A stretch of 64,000 nt of DNA from assembly GCA_029907205.1 (NCBI GenBank), contig JARYMI010000006.1:1-64000 (forward strand), given 5' to 3'. The translations under genes and the position numbers were made by a program. The notes under the pieces are model-generated. The model saw only the letters and a list, made by a program, of their open reading frames with translations. It ran no database searches and was not told where the DNA came from. Of the stretch, positions 1-9,232 are shown piece by piece (position 1 is the stretch's first letter; each line of letters opens with the position of its first letter). Source of the DNA: Clostridiales bacterium. GTDB lineage: Bacteria; Acidobacteriota; Aminicenantia; Aminicenantales; UBA8522.

Positions 1-182
1 TCTCTGGGAGGGATATAAACAGCATAGCTCTTGCCCCCCTCTTTCCATGTCAAATACCAGTAGGGCTTGCTTCTCACCTTATGGTGCCTAGGTTGATAAA
101 CCTTGCTTAAACTTCCCAGAAAAATGGCATCCGGATTTTGAAGAATCTTTATGACCTTTTCGGCTTTACTCTGTTTTTCCAC
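1..182 (-). CDS. DUF6788-like protein, 5' part only (runs off the window)
   Basis: An open frame of 60 codons starts at GTG 182 (reverse strand) and continues beyond base 1. It is too short for most ORF callers here. The visible peptide begins VEKQSKAEKVIKILQNPD and contains the segments IFLGSLSKVY and YWYLTWKEGGK followed by VYIPP. This pattern of a 'GSL' motif, then an aromatic YxYLTWKEGGK strand, then a VYIP segment is what I associate with the DUF6788 family, small proteins often found beside transposases. Function is unknown. A consensus promoter with a palindrome in its spacer lies directly upstream. The ATG two bases before the GTG opens a different frame that stops after 11 codons, so GTG is the better start. 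Confidence 0.55.
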   Translation of the reverse strand, partial: MEKQSKAEKVIKILQNPDAIFLGSLSKVYQPRHHKVRSKPYWYLTWKEGGKSYAVYIPPR

Positions 183-188
183 ATAATT

Positions 189-216
189 AGTATAATGTAT
201 TAATACATTATGTCAA
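189..216 (-). promoter_or_regulatory. Sigma-70 promoter with 20-bp perfect palindrome in the spacer
   Basis: On the reverse strand, TTGACA (216-211) and TATACT (194-189) are separated by 16 bp. Bases 192-211, ataatgtattaatacattat, form a perfect 20-bp palindrome that fills the spacer and touches both hexamers. The expected transcription start falls at about 182-183, on the GTG of the downstream gene. The palindrome looks like a repressor operator, perhaps for autoregulation; that role is inferred. Confidence 0.65.
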
Positions 217-1279
217 GTATTTTTTAGTATTTTGGCGAAACTTTTTCAGAGACCTCTGTGTGAAATCCAGCAAAGGCACTCTTTGGAAGATCGGTAGATT
301 ATAGGCTACTTTTCCTATAGGATTTCTTTTCCAATGCACCTCCATCTTTAAACTGATGAACGCCAAAAGGCGATAACAGGCATTTTCTCCGGCCACAATC
401 TCCATGCTCTTGGTCCGGCGTTTGAACTCCTTGTTGAGCCGTTCAATGATGTTTGTTGTCCGCAATGCCTGCCATTCCTCCGGCGGAAACTTGAAGAAGG
501 TCAAGCACGACTCCAGCGAGTTCTCCAGGCATTTCACTGCTGAAGGGACCTCCTTTTCCCAGTGCTCCTTGAACTGCACAAAAAACTCTTTGGCCTTTTC
601 TTTGGAAGAGGCATAGAAGATCGACCGCATATCATCCGCCACTCCTTGCTTGAGTTTCTTCGGCACCTTGGCCAGAACGTTGCGCGCCACATGCACCTGG
701 CAGCGCTGGACCTCAGCGTGCGGAAATTCCTCCCTGAAGACCATTTCCAGCCCCGCCAATCCGTCCATGACGCCTAGGATCACTGTCTCCGAAGAAAGCC
801 CGCGGCTCTTTAAATCCTTGAAAAACTCCCGCCAGCAGCCGGCCGATTCCTTGTCCCCAGCCTGCAGGCCCAGGACCAGGCGTGTGCCATCTTCTCTTAC
901 CCCCACGGCCACCAATACAGGTACCGTCTCCACGCTCTTGCCAACCCGCATCGAAAAATTCACCCCGTCCACAAGCAGATACTTAATCTTCTCTTCCCTC
1001 AAGCTTCGCGTCCGCCACCTTTCTACGGCATCGATGAGCTTCCTGTTCGCCCGTCTCACTTCCCCTGCCGAAATCTTCCGCCCTAATAGCTGCTTCGAGA
1101 GCATCGACAACGTCCGCGTACTGATGCCCGTCAGGTACATCAGACAGATATCCTTGCGGAGCTCATCCTCATACCGTTTGCTCCGGGGAAGGACTTCGCT
1201 GTGAAACTTGCCGTTCCGGCTGCCGCTGAATCTCCTTGAAAACATTCTTAAGCTCTGTTACGCTAAGAGAGATTTTCAT
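208..1279 (-). pseudogene. IS256 (Mutator) family transposase, internally deleted and frameshifted
   Basis: The 345-codon frame 1245-208 carries the IS256-type DDE core: Asp in LLVDGVNFSMR, Asp in LGVMDGLAGLE, then the RCQVHVARN segment, and Glu in NIIERLNKEFKRR. Family members usually have about 400 residues. The true N-terminus is still visible in another frame: ATG 1279 preceded by AAAGGAG (1295-1289) starts MKISLSVTELKNVFKEIQ, a typical IS256 N-terminus, but this frame then runs into a stop. The longer frame resumes at NGKFHSEVLPRSKRYEDE. About 50-60 codons between these two points appear deleted, with loss of frame. No clean terminal inverted repeat is visible on the left side, so the element is probably dead. 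The stop codon overlaps the palindromic operator at 192-211. Confidence 0.8.
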
Positions 1280-1280
1280 G

Positions 1281-1345
1281 GGCTCTTTCTCCTTTCTTAT
1301 AAGGTTTGAGTTTCATCATCCTTATAAAGGAAAAGAGCCTTTTTT
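1281..1345. promoter_or_regulatory. Inverted repeat sequestering the transposase RBS; terminator-like on the + strand
   Basis: Bases 1281-1304 and 1320-1339 are imperfect inverted repeats (GGCTCTTT...TTATAAGG against CCTTATAA...AAAGAGCC) with a 15-base loop. In the transposase mRNA the 3' arm contains the AAAGGAG ribosome-binding site (1295-1289), so read-through transcripts would hide it. On the + strand the stem is followed by six T residues (1340-1345), which fits a Rho-independent terminator. Both features limit expression of insertion sequences from outside promoters. Confidence 0.6.
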
Positions 1346-1503
1346 CTACCTCTCTCCAATTTCACACATAAAAGTTTACACTACCAGAAGAGAAATCGGT
1401 CGCCTTCGGAAATTCTTGAGGGACCGATGCGGTCGCCTTCGTTATAAGATAAAGGAACGGAGACCTGAAGTTAGCGTGGGCGTGACTCGGCTTTCTTGGG
1501 CTC

Positions 1504-2664
1504 TCAGTTGATTTCCAGGTAGTCCTTCTCGGGGAGCTTGGGGAAGGGGGCGTGGGGTTCCTTCTGGTACCAGTAGGCGACAGAGGCAATGTCGTCCTGG
1601 AGCGGCAGGTATCTTGATCCTGAGCGCCAGCCTAAAGCCTGGATGGTCACGCGAAGGTCTTTCTCGAACCGCACCGGGTCCATGATGTGCCAGCGGTAAA
1701 GACCGAAGCGCTGCTGCGATTCGTAGAGTCCGTCCGGCCGGATGACCTGGGCGAGGCCGCTGTAAGGTGTTGTGAACTCGGTGTAGCGGCTCCTGCCGTC
1801 TGGTCCCTTGGTGTCGAAATTATAGGAGCCGCAGAAGTAATCCTCGGTTCCTGTGCCGCAGATGGTGGGGAATTTATCGTCGCCGTCGATGTAAAATTTG
1901 ATTTCTCCTTCTCCCCACCAGCCGTTGTTGTTCACGCCCCAGGCCATATAAGTTCCGACATAATGCCCCCAGCCTTTGATCCCGTCCACAATTGTGTAGA
2001 CGCTTTTATAAGGCAGTGGGTTCACACGCCTGAATTGAGCATGAAAATAGGCCGCATCTTCAGGCACCTCTGTTAGGGTGTAATTGATTTGGTAATAGAT
2101 CGTGAAGTTCTCCTCGGCCAGGTTTTCGAGCGTGATTTTGAACCCCTTGCGAAAGGGCATCTGCCAGTAACTGTTCAGTGCGCTCCCCGGGTTCACGCAC
2201 ACGGCAAGCGAAGAGATCTGGGCATATTTTCCCCAGCCGCAGGCAAAAAAATCACCGATTGGACACTCGACGGAGGGCTCGCTTTCCCCGTCCCAGTAGA
2301 ACCGGATGATGGCAAAACGCCAGTTCCCAGCAGGGGTTAACCAGATTTGCTGGATGGCGCCTTGACCCTTGACGTCGGCCATGACAAATGTCTCCTTGGG
2401 CTGGATCCTGACGTAGGGCGAGACTTTCCATCCTTGGCCGAGGTCGCGAGCTGCCTTCATCGCCGGTCCATCCACAGACATCCCGCCTTTGCCCTTTTCG
2501 CCAGTAAAATTCTCAGGGCTTATAGAGCGCGTCTGAGCTCGCGAAAGCCGGTAAAGGTTGCCGAGGTCGAGGTTGAGCCCGCTGAAAACCTTCTCTTCCT
2601 CGCCATAAACGAAAAGCGCGGCCAGAAGCACAAAGAATAGACCTTTGACCATTCTTTTTTTCAT
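1504..2664 (-). CDS. Secreted DUF2961/GH172-family glycoside hydrolase
   Basis: 386 residues with an N-terminal signal peptide (KGLFFVLLAALFVYG), so it is exported. The body matches DUF2961, now glycoside hydrolase family GH172, whose characterised members act on D-fructofuranosides or D-arabinofuranosides. The hallmark segments are present: WWGEGEIKFYIDGD and GTGTEDYFCGSY, each with a conserved Glu that serves in catalysis in the family. The N-terminal part holds the usual DLGNLYRL...RTRSIS lead-in. The substrate cannot be told from sequence. No transporter or other glycosidase is adjacent; the gene stands alone, divergent from the CoA-enzyme activase. Confidence 0.8.
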   Translation of the reverse strand: MKKRMVKGLFFVLLAALFVYGEEEKVFSGLNLDLGNLYRLSRAQTRSISPENFTGEKGKGGMSVDGPAMKAARDLGQGWKVSPYVRIQPKETFVMADVKGQGAIQQIWLTPAGNWRFAIIRFYWDGESEPSVECPIGDFFACGWGKYAQISSLAVCVNPGSALNSYWQMPFRKGFKITLENLAEENFTIYYQINYTLTEVPEDAAYFHAQFRRVNPLPYKSVYTIVDGIKGWGHYVGTYMAWGVNNNGWWGEGEIKFYIDGDDKFPTICGTGTEDYFCGSYNFDTKGPDGRSRYTEFTTPYSGLAQVIRPDGLYESQQRFGLYRWHIMDPVRFEKDLRVTIQALGWRSGSRYLPLQDDIASVAYWYQKEPHAPFPKLPEKDYLEIN

Positions 2665-2800
2665 GGAAACCTCCTTCCGTCATTGACTTTCTCCACGGAT
2701 TTATATTTTTTGCCGGCCATCTGTCAAGCTGATCTTGATTTTTGGCGAGGCTGAGAAAATAATAATCGTATCGCCTCCGCGGCGTCATTTTTTTGGGACC

Positions 2801-5800
2801 ATGGCCAGAGACCTGAAAATCGGCGTTGACATTGGCACGGTTACGATCGGCGTTGCCGTGCTCGAGGATGCTCGCCTGGCCGCCAGGTTCTACCGTTTCC
2901 ATCACGGCGAGGTCCGCAAAACGCTGGCCGACATCTTCAAGTCCCTGGATTTTTCAGAGGCCAGGCTCGCCGCAACAGGAAGGGGGGCGAGAATTTTAGA
3001 CCCTGAAAGGAAAATCAACGATGTTGTGGCCGCCGTCGAGGGAGTGAAGTGGGCAGCCACGCGGTCCTTTCGTCACGTCCTTCTTGCCGGCGGAGAGACG
3101 ATTTCCCTGATCCATCTTAACGAGGACGGGACTTATCAGGGCCACGAGGTCAACAGCGATTGCGCTTCCGGGACCGGGGTTTTCCTCGACCAGCAGGCGG
3201 AGCGCCTCGGTCTTTGCATCAAGCGTCTGTCTGAGCTAGCCTGTCGTTACCGCGGCATGCCGCCGTCGATCGCCACGCGGTGTGCTGTTTTTGCCAAAAC
3301 AGACCTCGTCCACTGCCAGCAGAAGGGATACTCCCAGGAAGCCATCGCCGCGGGCCTCTGTGATGGCGTGGCGCTGTCTTTAGCAGAAACCCTGATCAAA
3401 GAAAGGGAGATTGAGGGCGGCCTCGGCATGGCCGGCGGAGTGGCCCTTAACAGGCGCGTTGTCTTGGCCCTGGAAAATATCCTGCGCAGGCCGGTTGAGG
3501 TCCTTTCCCATGCGGAAATCATTCCGGCCATCGGAGCTGCTTTGCTGGCCGAAATTCCGGTCGATGTGCGTTCTCTTTCTTTCCTTGAGGCCTTCCACAT
3601 CGAAAAGGGCCTTCCTTTGAACCCGCCGCTCCGCCTGGAGAAATCCGACTATCCCGATTTCTTCGGGGATTCGACGCAACTCGATGGAGATGTCGAATTG
3701 CTCCTTTACGAGGAATTGTCCAGGGGAAAGACCGAGCCCGTTTATCTCGGGGTCGACGTCGGGTCGACGAGCACGAAACTGGCTGTTTGCGGCAGGGACA
3801 GGGTTTTGCTTGCGCTTTACACATACACAAGGTCCGCTCCCGTCGAGGCCGTCCAGAAACTGTTTAGGGCGCTTGCTTTACTCCAGGAACAGCACGGGTT
3901 GAAGTTTCATTTCCTCGGTGTCGGGACGACGGGATCAGGAAGGGAGCTCATCGGCAAGCTCATCCATGCTGACCTCATCATCAACGAGATTAGCGCCCAT
4001 GCGAGGGCAGCGGTGTTCCTGGATCCGGATGTTGACACGATCATTGAGATTGGCGGCCAGGATTCCAAGTTTATCCGCGTCCAGCGAGGCGCGGTTGTCC
4101 AGGCCATCATGAACTATATCTGCGCTGCCGGCACGGGATCTTTTATCGAAGAGCAGGCGAAGAGGCTGGGGGTTTCTCTCGAGGAATACGCCAGACTCGC
4201 CCTGGGGCGGAGGGGTCCGGTCATCTCCGACCGGTGCACGGTCTACATGGACAGGGACCTGAGCCGGCTTCTTGCCGAAGGCTGGCCCAAAGAAGAACTT
4301 CTGGCTTCGGTCCTTCATTCGGTCCGGGACAATTACCTGATGGGGGTCGTCGGCCAGGCTAAAGTCGGGAAAAAAATCTGCTTCCAGGGCGCTACGGCCA
4401 GGAACAAGGCTCTGGTCGCGGCTTTTGAGGTTTTGCTGCAAAAACCGCTCCGTGTCTCGCGCTATTGCCATATTGCAGGCGGCCTGGGTCTCTGTCTGCT
4501 CCTAAAAGAGAGAATGAAGGGGAATTCGGCTTTCGTCGGACTGGATTTTGCCCGGTGGCCCCATGCACAGCGGACGGAAATTTGCACCTTCTGCCGGAAT
4601 AAATGCCAGATTACCGTTGTTGAAGCCGGAGGGGAAAGGACTGCTTGGGGTTTTTTGTGCGGCCGGGACTATGAGGACGCCGATTACAAGGAAAGAGCAC
4701 TTCCATTTGCTTCCGTTGCCAGGGTCTACAGCCGGGCGCTTCCTTCTTTGGACAAAACCCGGCTGGCGGCCGTCCGGCGGGAGAAAAGGATCGGCCTCCC
4801 CCGTGCTTTGCCGCTTGTTGAGCACGTTCCGTTGTGGGAGGATTTTTTCGCCCGGCTGGGTTTCAAAACGGTCGTTTCGCCCCAGGAAAAAGAGGCCCTG
4901 AGAGAGGGGAAGAAGCTCGCCCGGGCCGAGTTCTGTGCCCCCATTCTCCTCGCCCACGGCCATGCGGACTGGCTGCAGAAAAAAAAGGTCGATTTCATCT
5001 TTTTCCCGATCCTTCTCCATGGTCCGAAACAGTGCCGGGAGGAAAGACTCAATTATTTCTGCTATTACACCTCCTACATGCCCGTCGTCCTCTTGAATTC
5101 TCCTCTTTTTAAAGAGAGGAAAAACCTTCTTTCACCCGTCGTCAACCTCCAGGACGAGCCTGAGCGCATCTGTGGCTCACTGTCCCAGTCGCTCGGTCCT
5201 TCACTCAGACTTTCCGAGAAAGACATCTGCCGGGCTTTTGAAAAAAGCTGGGAGAATTTTCTGCGCTGGAAGCACAGCCTGGAGCGCCATGGTGAACTTG
5301 TCCTGGCCGGCCTTGACGGCGACAGCTCGTTCGTTGTCGCTCTGTTGGGGAGGCCTTATAACCTTCTTGACCGAACGCTCAATCATGAAATCCCCGACCT
5401 TATCCAGCAGTACGGCTACCGTGTGCTAACGCAGGATATGCTTCCTCTCGGGTCGGTGGCGCCCCGCTACACGGAAGACATTCTGAAACAGGTGCACTGG
5501 CACTACGGGAAAAAAATCATCCAGGCCACAGAGCTTGTCCTCCGCCATCCCAGGCTTTTCCCCGTGTATCTGACGAATTTCCGTTGCAGCCCGGATGCTT
5601 TCATTACGAGCTATTTCAAAGAGCTCATGGAGCGTCAGGAGAAGCCGTATCTGATCATCCAGCTCGATGAGCTCAGCTCTGACGCGGGTTACCGGACGCG
5701 CATCGAGGTGGCCCTGGAGTCTTTCCGTAACTGGGGGAGGAGAGAGCCGCAGAAGGTCAAGCCAACGGCCTACCTGCGGCTGAGGCAGGATAAAACGTGG

Positions 5801-6988
5801 ATTGTTCCCCATCTTGACGACACTGCCACCGAACTGGCCAGAGCAGCGCTGCGCCGCTTCGGGTACGAAGCTGTCGTTTCCGAGGAATCCCAGGAATCCA
5901 TCATCCAGGGACTTAAGCTTGTCGGAGGCGGGGAGTGCGTGCCGGTCGCAGCTCTTGTGGGCGGCATCGTCGCCACGGTCAGGAAATACAGGCTGGACCC
6001 CGGAAAGACGGCTGCTATCATCCCGACCTCTGTCCTCAGCTGCAATTTTCCGCAGATTCCGCTGGCCATCCAGTCGGGGTTGAAGAAAGCAGGTCTCGAA
6101 GACCTCAAGATTTTTACAACAGGGGTGGCCCGCCAGCAGTTGCCCATTCCTTTGAACTTCACGCTTCTCAAAACCTACATCATGGCCAGCCTGGTCCATC
6201 AAATGACGGCAAAAACCCGGCCTTACGAAGTCCACCCCGGCGATGCTGAGGAGGTGAAGAAAAAGGCCTTGGCTGGGCTCGGCCGGGCTATCGTCGAGAA
6301 GCGCAACCTTGTAGCAGCTTTTGAGGATGTCGTGCGGGAGTTTGCTTCGATAAAAGTGGACCGGGCGTCCGACGGAGAAAGACCGCTTCTGGCCATCCTT
6401 GGGGATCTTTATGTGATATGCAACAGCACTTTTAACCGGGGCGTTGAAAAGGCCATCGAGGAGGCCGGCGGTGAGGCCCTGCCGGCTTCCTTCGTGGATA
6501 TAAGCTATTTTGGGTTATTGAATAAGATCGAAAAATCTTTGAAGGAAAGGGCTTTTCCCGCCCTCGCCCAGGCCAAGAGTCTCGACGCCTTTGTCCGTTA
6601 TCACGACCTCAGGTTCCGCAAGCTTGCAAGCCCCGTTCTCGGCGGCATTCACCCTCTTTTAGAGCGGCGTCACCTCCAGCAAATTCGAGGGATTGGGATA
6701 CCCCCCGAGCTTGACGGAGAGACGGCGCAGAACGCGATTAAAATATTTTATTGCCTCCAGCACATCAGACCGGACGGGTTCGTCCATATCAACCCGCTCC
6801 TCTGCTGCCCGGGGTTGGTGAGCAGCGCTATTTTTCGCTGGGTGGAGGAGAAGTTCGGCATCCCTGTGATTCATCTTTTTTACGACGGTGTGACAAGCCC
6901 GAACGAGAACCTCGAGCCTTACATCCATTATCTCAAGAAAAAAAGCAGGAAGCTCAGGGGCAGCCCTCACAGGGCACGGATCGTGTAA
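2801..6988 (+). CDS. Giant acyl-CoA dehydratase activase (two BadF/HgdC-type ATPase domains plus DUF2229 region)
   Basis: About 1395 residues from ATG 2801; an in-frame ATG at 2735 would add 22 residues of unlikely sequence. Two ASKHA ATPase domains are in tandem: the first has GVDIGTVTIGVAV near residue 8 and NSDCASGTGVFLDQQ near 118; the second has YLGVDVGSTSTKLAV near 314, IIEIGGQDSKF and NYICAAGTGSFIEEQ near 437. Each has a conserved Cys (IATRCAVF and ISDRCTVY) that in HgdC/BadF proteins ligates a [4Fe-4S] cluster shared in a dimer. A CTFCRNKC motif lies near residue 595, followed by the DUF2229 region and a long C-terminal domain. Family members use ATP hydrolysis to drive an electron into 2-hydroxyacyl-CoA dehydratases or benzoyl-CoA-type reductases. 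The substrate enzyme is not nearby, so the partner is unknown. Confidence 0.85.
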   Translation: MARDLKIGVDIGTVTIGVAVLEDARLAARFYRFHHGEVRKTLADIFKSLDFSEARLAATGRGARILDPERKINDVVAAVEGVKWAATRSFRHVLLAGGETISLIHLNEDGTYQGHEVNSDCASGTGVFLDQQAERLGLCIKRLSELACRYRGMPPSIATRCAVFAKTDLVHCQQKGYSQEAIAAGLCDGVALSLAETLIKEREIEGGLGMAGGVALNRRVVLALENILRRPVEVLSHAEIIPAIGAALLAEIPVDVRSLSFLEAFHIEKGLPLNPPLRLEKSDYPDFFGDSTQLDGDVELLLYEELSRGKTEPVYLGVDVGSTSTKLAVCGRDRVLLALYTYTRSAPVEAVQKLFRALALLQEQHGLKFHFLGVGTTGSGRELIGKLIHADLIINEISAHARAAVFLDPDVDTIIEIGGQDSKFIRVQRGAVVQAIMNYICAAGTGSFIEEQAKRLGVSLEEYARLALGRRGPVISDRCTVYMDRDLSRLLAEGWPKEELLASVLHSVRDNYLMGVVGQAKVGKKICFQGATARNKALVAAFEVLLQKPLRVSRYCHIAGGLGLCLLLKERMKGNSAFVGLDFARWPHAQRTEICTFCRNKCQITVVEAGGERTAWGFLCGRDYEDADYKERALPFASVARVYSRALPSLDKTRLAAVRREKRIGLPRALPLVEHVPLWEDFFARLGFKTVVSPQEKEALREGKKLARAEFCAPILLAHGHADWLQKKKVDFIFFPILLHGPKQCREERLNYFCYYTSYMPVVLLNSPLFKERKNLLSPVVNLQDEPERICGSLSQSLGPSLRLSEKDICRAFEKSWENFLRWKHSLERHGELVLAGLDGDSSFVVALLGRPYNLLDRTLNHEIPDLIQQYGYRVLTQDMLPLGSVAPRYTEDILKQVHWHYGKKIIQATELVLRHPRLFPVYLTNFRCSPDAFITSYFKELMERQEKPYLIIQLDELSSDAGYRTRIEVALESFRNWGRREPQKVKPTAYLRLRQDKTWIVPHLDDTATELARAALRRFGYEAVVSEESQESIIQGLKLVGGGECVPVAALVGGIVATVRKYRLDPGKTAAIIPTSVLSCNFPQIPLAIQSGLKKAGLEDLKIFTTGVARQQLPIPLNFTLLKTYIMASLVHQMTAKTRPYEVHPGDAEEVKKKALAGLGRAIVEKRNLVAAFEDVVREFASIKVDRASDGERPLLAILGDLYVICNSTFNRGVEKAIEEAGGEALPASFVDISYFGLLNKIEKSLKERAFPALAQAKSLDAFVRYHDLRFRKLASPVLGGIHPLLERRHLQQIRGIGIPPELDGETAQNAIKIFYCLQHIRPDGFVHINPLLCCPGLVSSAIFRWVEEKFGIPVIHLFYDGVTSPNENLEPYIHYLKKKSRKLRGSPHRARIV

Positions 6989-7034
6989 GCAAAGAATGAG
7001 GAGTCGAAATTCGGCTTGCAGAGGAGAGGAACCG

Positions 7035-7973
7035 ATGGCAAGAAAGCTGGTCACTATAACCGGTGCCACGGGGTTTATCGGGCGGGCGCTTTGCCGGCAT
7101 TTCATCGGCAGCGGATACGATGTCGCCGTCCTCAGCCGAAATGCAGCCAAAGCAAGGAGTCTTTTCGGAAGTCAGGCCATTGCCGCAGAGTGGGATGGCC
7201 GGACTTCGCGGGGCTGGCTGGAACTCGCTTCTCGATCTGAGGCCATCATCAACCTGGCCGGCGAGAATATCGGGGCTGGCCGCTGGACAGAAGAAAAAAA
7301 GAAGCGCCTTCTGCAAAGCCGCCTTGATGCCGGCAAGGCTGTCGTTGACGCTATCAAGAAATCTTCCCCGAAGCCGGGTGTCCTCATTCAGGCTTCAGCC
7401 GTGGGGTTTTACGGACCAAGGCAGGATGAGGAAATCGATGAAACATCGCCTGCCGGAGAGGGCTACTTGGCCGGGTTGGTCCGTCGGTGGGAGGAATCGA
7501 CCGGCGAGGTCGAAGACCTCGGCGTCCGTCGTGTTGTCATCCGTTCAGGCCTCGTCCTCGGCAGGGAAGGCGGGATACTGCCGCGGCTAATGACTCCTTT
7601 CCGCTTCTTCGTGGGCGGTCCGCTGGGAGGAGGAAAGCAATGGCTCTCCTGGATTCATCTCGAGGATGAGATACGGGCCATCCGGTTCCTGGTAGAAAAA
7701 GGCGGCCTGAGGGGCGTGTTCAACCTGACCTCGCCGGGTTGTGTCAGGAACAAAGAGTTCTGCCGTGCTCTTGGTCAGGCGATGAGGCGACCCTGGTGGT
7801 TTCCGGTTCCTGCCTTTGTCCTGATCATCTTCTTTGGCAAGATGGCGGATGAGACTCTTCTCTCCGGTCAAAGAGTCATTCCCCGGGCGCTCCTCGAAGC
7901 GGGTTTTGCTTTTTCCTTCCCGGGTTTGAGGACGGCCCTTGGGGATATCCTAAGAAAACGGCTAGGGGATTAG
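7035..7973 (+). CDS. TIGR01777-family SDR epimerase (YfcH-like)
   Basis: 312 residues from ATG 7035, which follows GAGGAGAGG; an upstream in-frame ATG at 6996 lacks a good RBS and adds non-family sequence. The N-terminus shows the Rossmann dinucleotide motif GATGFIGRAL, followed by NLAGENIGAGRW, the SAVGFYG segment with the family tyrosine, and GGPLGGGKQWLSWIHLED. These are hallmarks of TIGR01777 proteins, which are NAD(P)-dependent epimerase-like enzymes of unknown substrate. It overlaps the stop of the convergent lysA gene by 4 bp and starts 46 bp after the activase. Confidence 0.88.
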   Translation: MARKLVTITGATGFIGRALCRHFIGSGYDVAVLSRNAAKARSLFGSQAIAAEWDGRTSRGWLELASRSEAIINLAGENIGAGRWTEEKKKRLLQSRLDAGKAVVDAIKKSSPKPGVLIQASAVGFYGPRQDEEIDETSPAGEGYLAGLVRRWEESTGEVEDLGVRRVVIRSGLVLGREGGILPRLMTPFRFFVGGPLGGGKQWLSWIHLEDEIRAIRFLVEKGGLRGVFNLTSPGCVRNKEFCRALGQAMRRPWWFPVPAFVLIIFFGKMADETLLSGQRVIPRALLEAGFAFSFPGLRTALGDILRKRLGD

Positions 7974-9208
7974 ATGAATATTTCTCGAGGTATGCCCCTG
8001 AGGTTAAAAGTCGAAGCCATGCTCCGGCCATAAGCCCCGGCGCAGAGAACGGCCAAAATATCGCCTCTCTTTGGAACGGGCATGGGAATTTCCTTGCCGA
8101 AGACATCCCCGGTTTCGCAGAGGTTTCCGGCCACTGTGACCGGCTTCATATTGTGGCTGCGGAGGCGAGAACAGTTGACGATTTCGTGATAGGCATGGTA
8201 GATAGCCGGCCGCGGGAGGCTCGTGTATGTTCCGCTGTTGACGCAGGCAAAGAGCTGGCCGTAACTTTCCTTCAGATACTCCACTTTCAAGAGAAGGACC
8301 CCGGCGTCAGCAACCAGGTATTTTCCCGGCTCGACGACAAGGGCGTTGACGCTTAGCCCTGACCTTGCCACCTGGCAGCAAATGTGAGAGGCGTATTCTT
8401 GAAGCGGAAAGACTGTCTCATTTCGGGCATAGCGAGGGCCGAACCCGCCGCCGAAATCCAGGAAATCAAGCGTGAAACCCGCTTTTTCCACCCGGCCGGC
8501 CATCTTGATTATCCTTTCCACCGCTTGCCGGACCACTCCGTAGTCTTCGGCCGTCCAGCCGGAGCCAAGATGCTGATGGAGTCCAACCGGCCTGAACCCG
8601 AAGCAAGCAGCCTTCTCAAAGGTCTCGAGGACTTTAGCCTCCTCCACTCCGAACTTTACCGGTGTCCCGTCGGGAGCTCTTTTCCCGGCCGTGACCACGC
8701 GCGGGTTAAACCCCCTTCCCAACCCAGGGTTCCATCTCACCGAAACCCTGATCTCCTTTCCCCGGTAAAATTTTTTCTTGACCTCCTTCATCAGCTCCAG
8801 TTGCTCTAGGGCGTCTATGTTGACCGTCAGGCCATCAACCCCGAACGCGCGATGGAGGTCTTCCTCGCTTACCGAGGTCCCCGTGAACAATATTCTTCGG
8901 CCGGGAAACCCGGCCCGGAGAGCCGCTTCGACTTCTCCGGGTGAGACAGCGTCGACCCAGGCACCCTTCTGCCGGAGCGTTTGGAGAATTTTCCGGTGGG
9001 GGTTGGCTTTCATGGCATAACAGATTCTGAGTTCTCTTGGCCTGCATTCGGAAAAAATTCTCTTGAGCCTGTGATAATTGGAGAGAATTTGCCGCTGGTC
9101 ATAAACTAAAAGAGGAGTGCCGTGTTCTCCAGCCAGCCGGTCCGCTCTTCTCCTTCCGAGGTAAAGCTTCTGGTCCTTGACTTTAAGGAATTCGTTTTCC
9201 CACCACAT
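7970..9208 (-). CDS. lysA: Diaminopimelate decarboxylase
   Basis: 412 residues, fold-type III PLP decarboxylase; converts meso-diaminopimelate to L-lysine in the cytoplasm. The PLP-binding Lys lies in CYAMKANPH (K67). HQHLGSG, the glycine-rich DFGGGFG phosphate loop, the active-site Cys in GNLCETGD (about C364) and GAYGRSM follow in the family order. The usual 'NYN' after the GAY motif is replaced by TFN. It is transcribed after the DUF72 gene with a 24-bp gap and probably shares its mRNA. A related decarboxylase specificity cannot be fully excluded, but DAP decarboxylase fits best. Confidence 0.85.
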   Translation of the reverse strand: MWWENEFLKVKDQKLYLGRRRADRLAGEHGTPLLVYDQRQILSNYHRLKRIFSECRPRELRICYAMKANPHRKILQTLRQKGAWVDAVSPGEVEAALRAGFPGRRILFTGTSVSEEDLHRAFGVDGLTVNIDALEQLELMKEVKKKFYRGKEIRVSVRWNPGLGRGFNPRVVTAGKRAPDGTPVKFGVEEAKVLETFEKAACFGFRPVGLHQHLGSGWTAEDYGVVRQAVERIIKMAGRVEKAGFTLDFLDFGGGFGPRYARNETVFPLQEYASHICCQVARSGLSVNALVVEPGKYLVADAGVLLLKVEYLKESYGQLFACVNSGTYTSLPRPAIYHAYHEIVNCSRLRSHNMKPVTVAGNLCETGDVFGKEIPMPVPKRGDILAVLCAGAYGRSMASTFNLRGIPREIFI

Positions 9209-9232
9209 CGTCGATGCTCCCTGCTTTTTTGC

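Noticed and set aside
5426-6235. Long antisense ORF opposite the CoA-enzyme activase
   Set aside because: Out-of-frame shadow of a well-supported gene, with no recognisable domain or signal.
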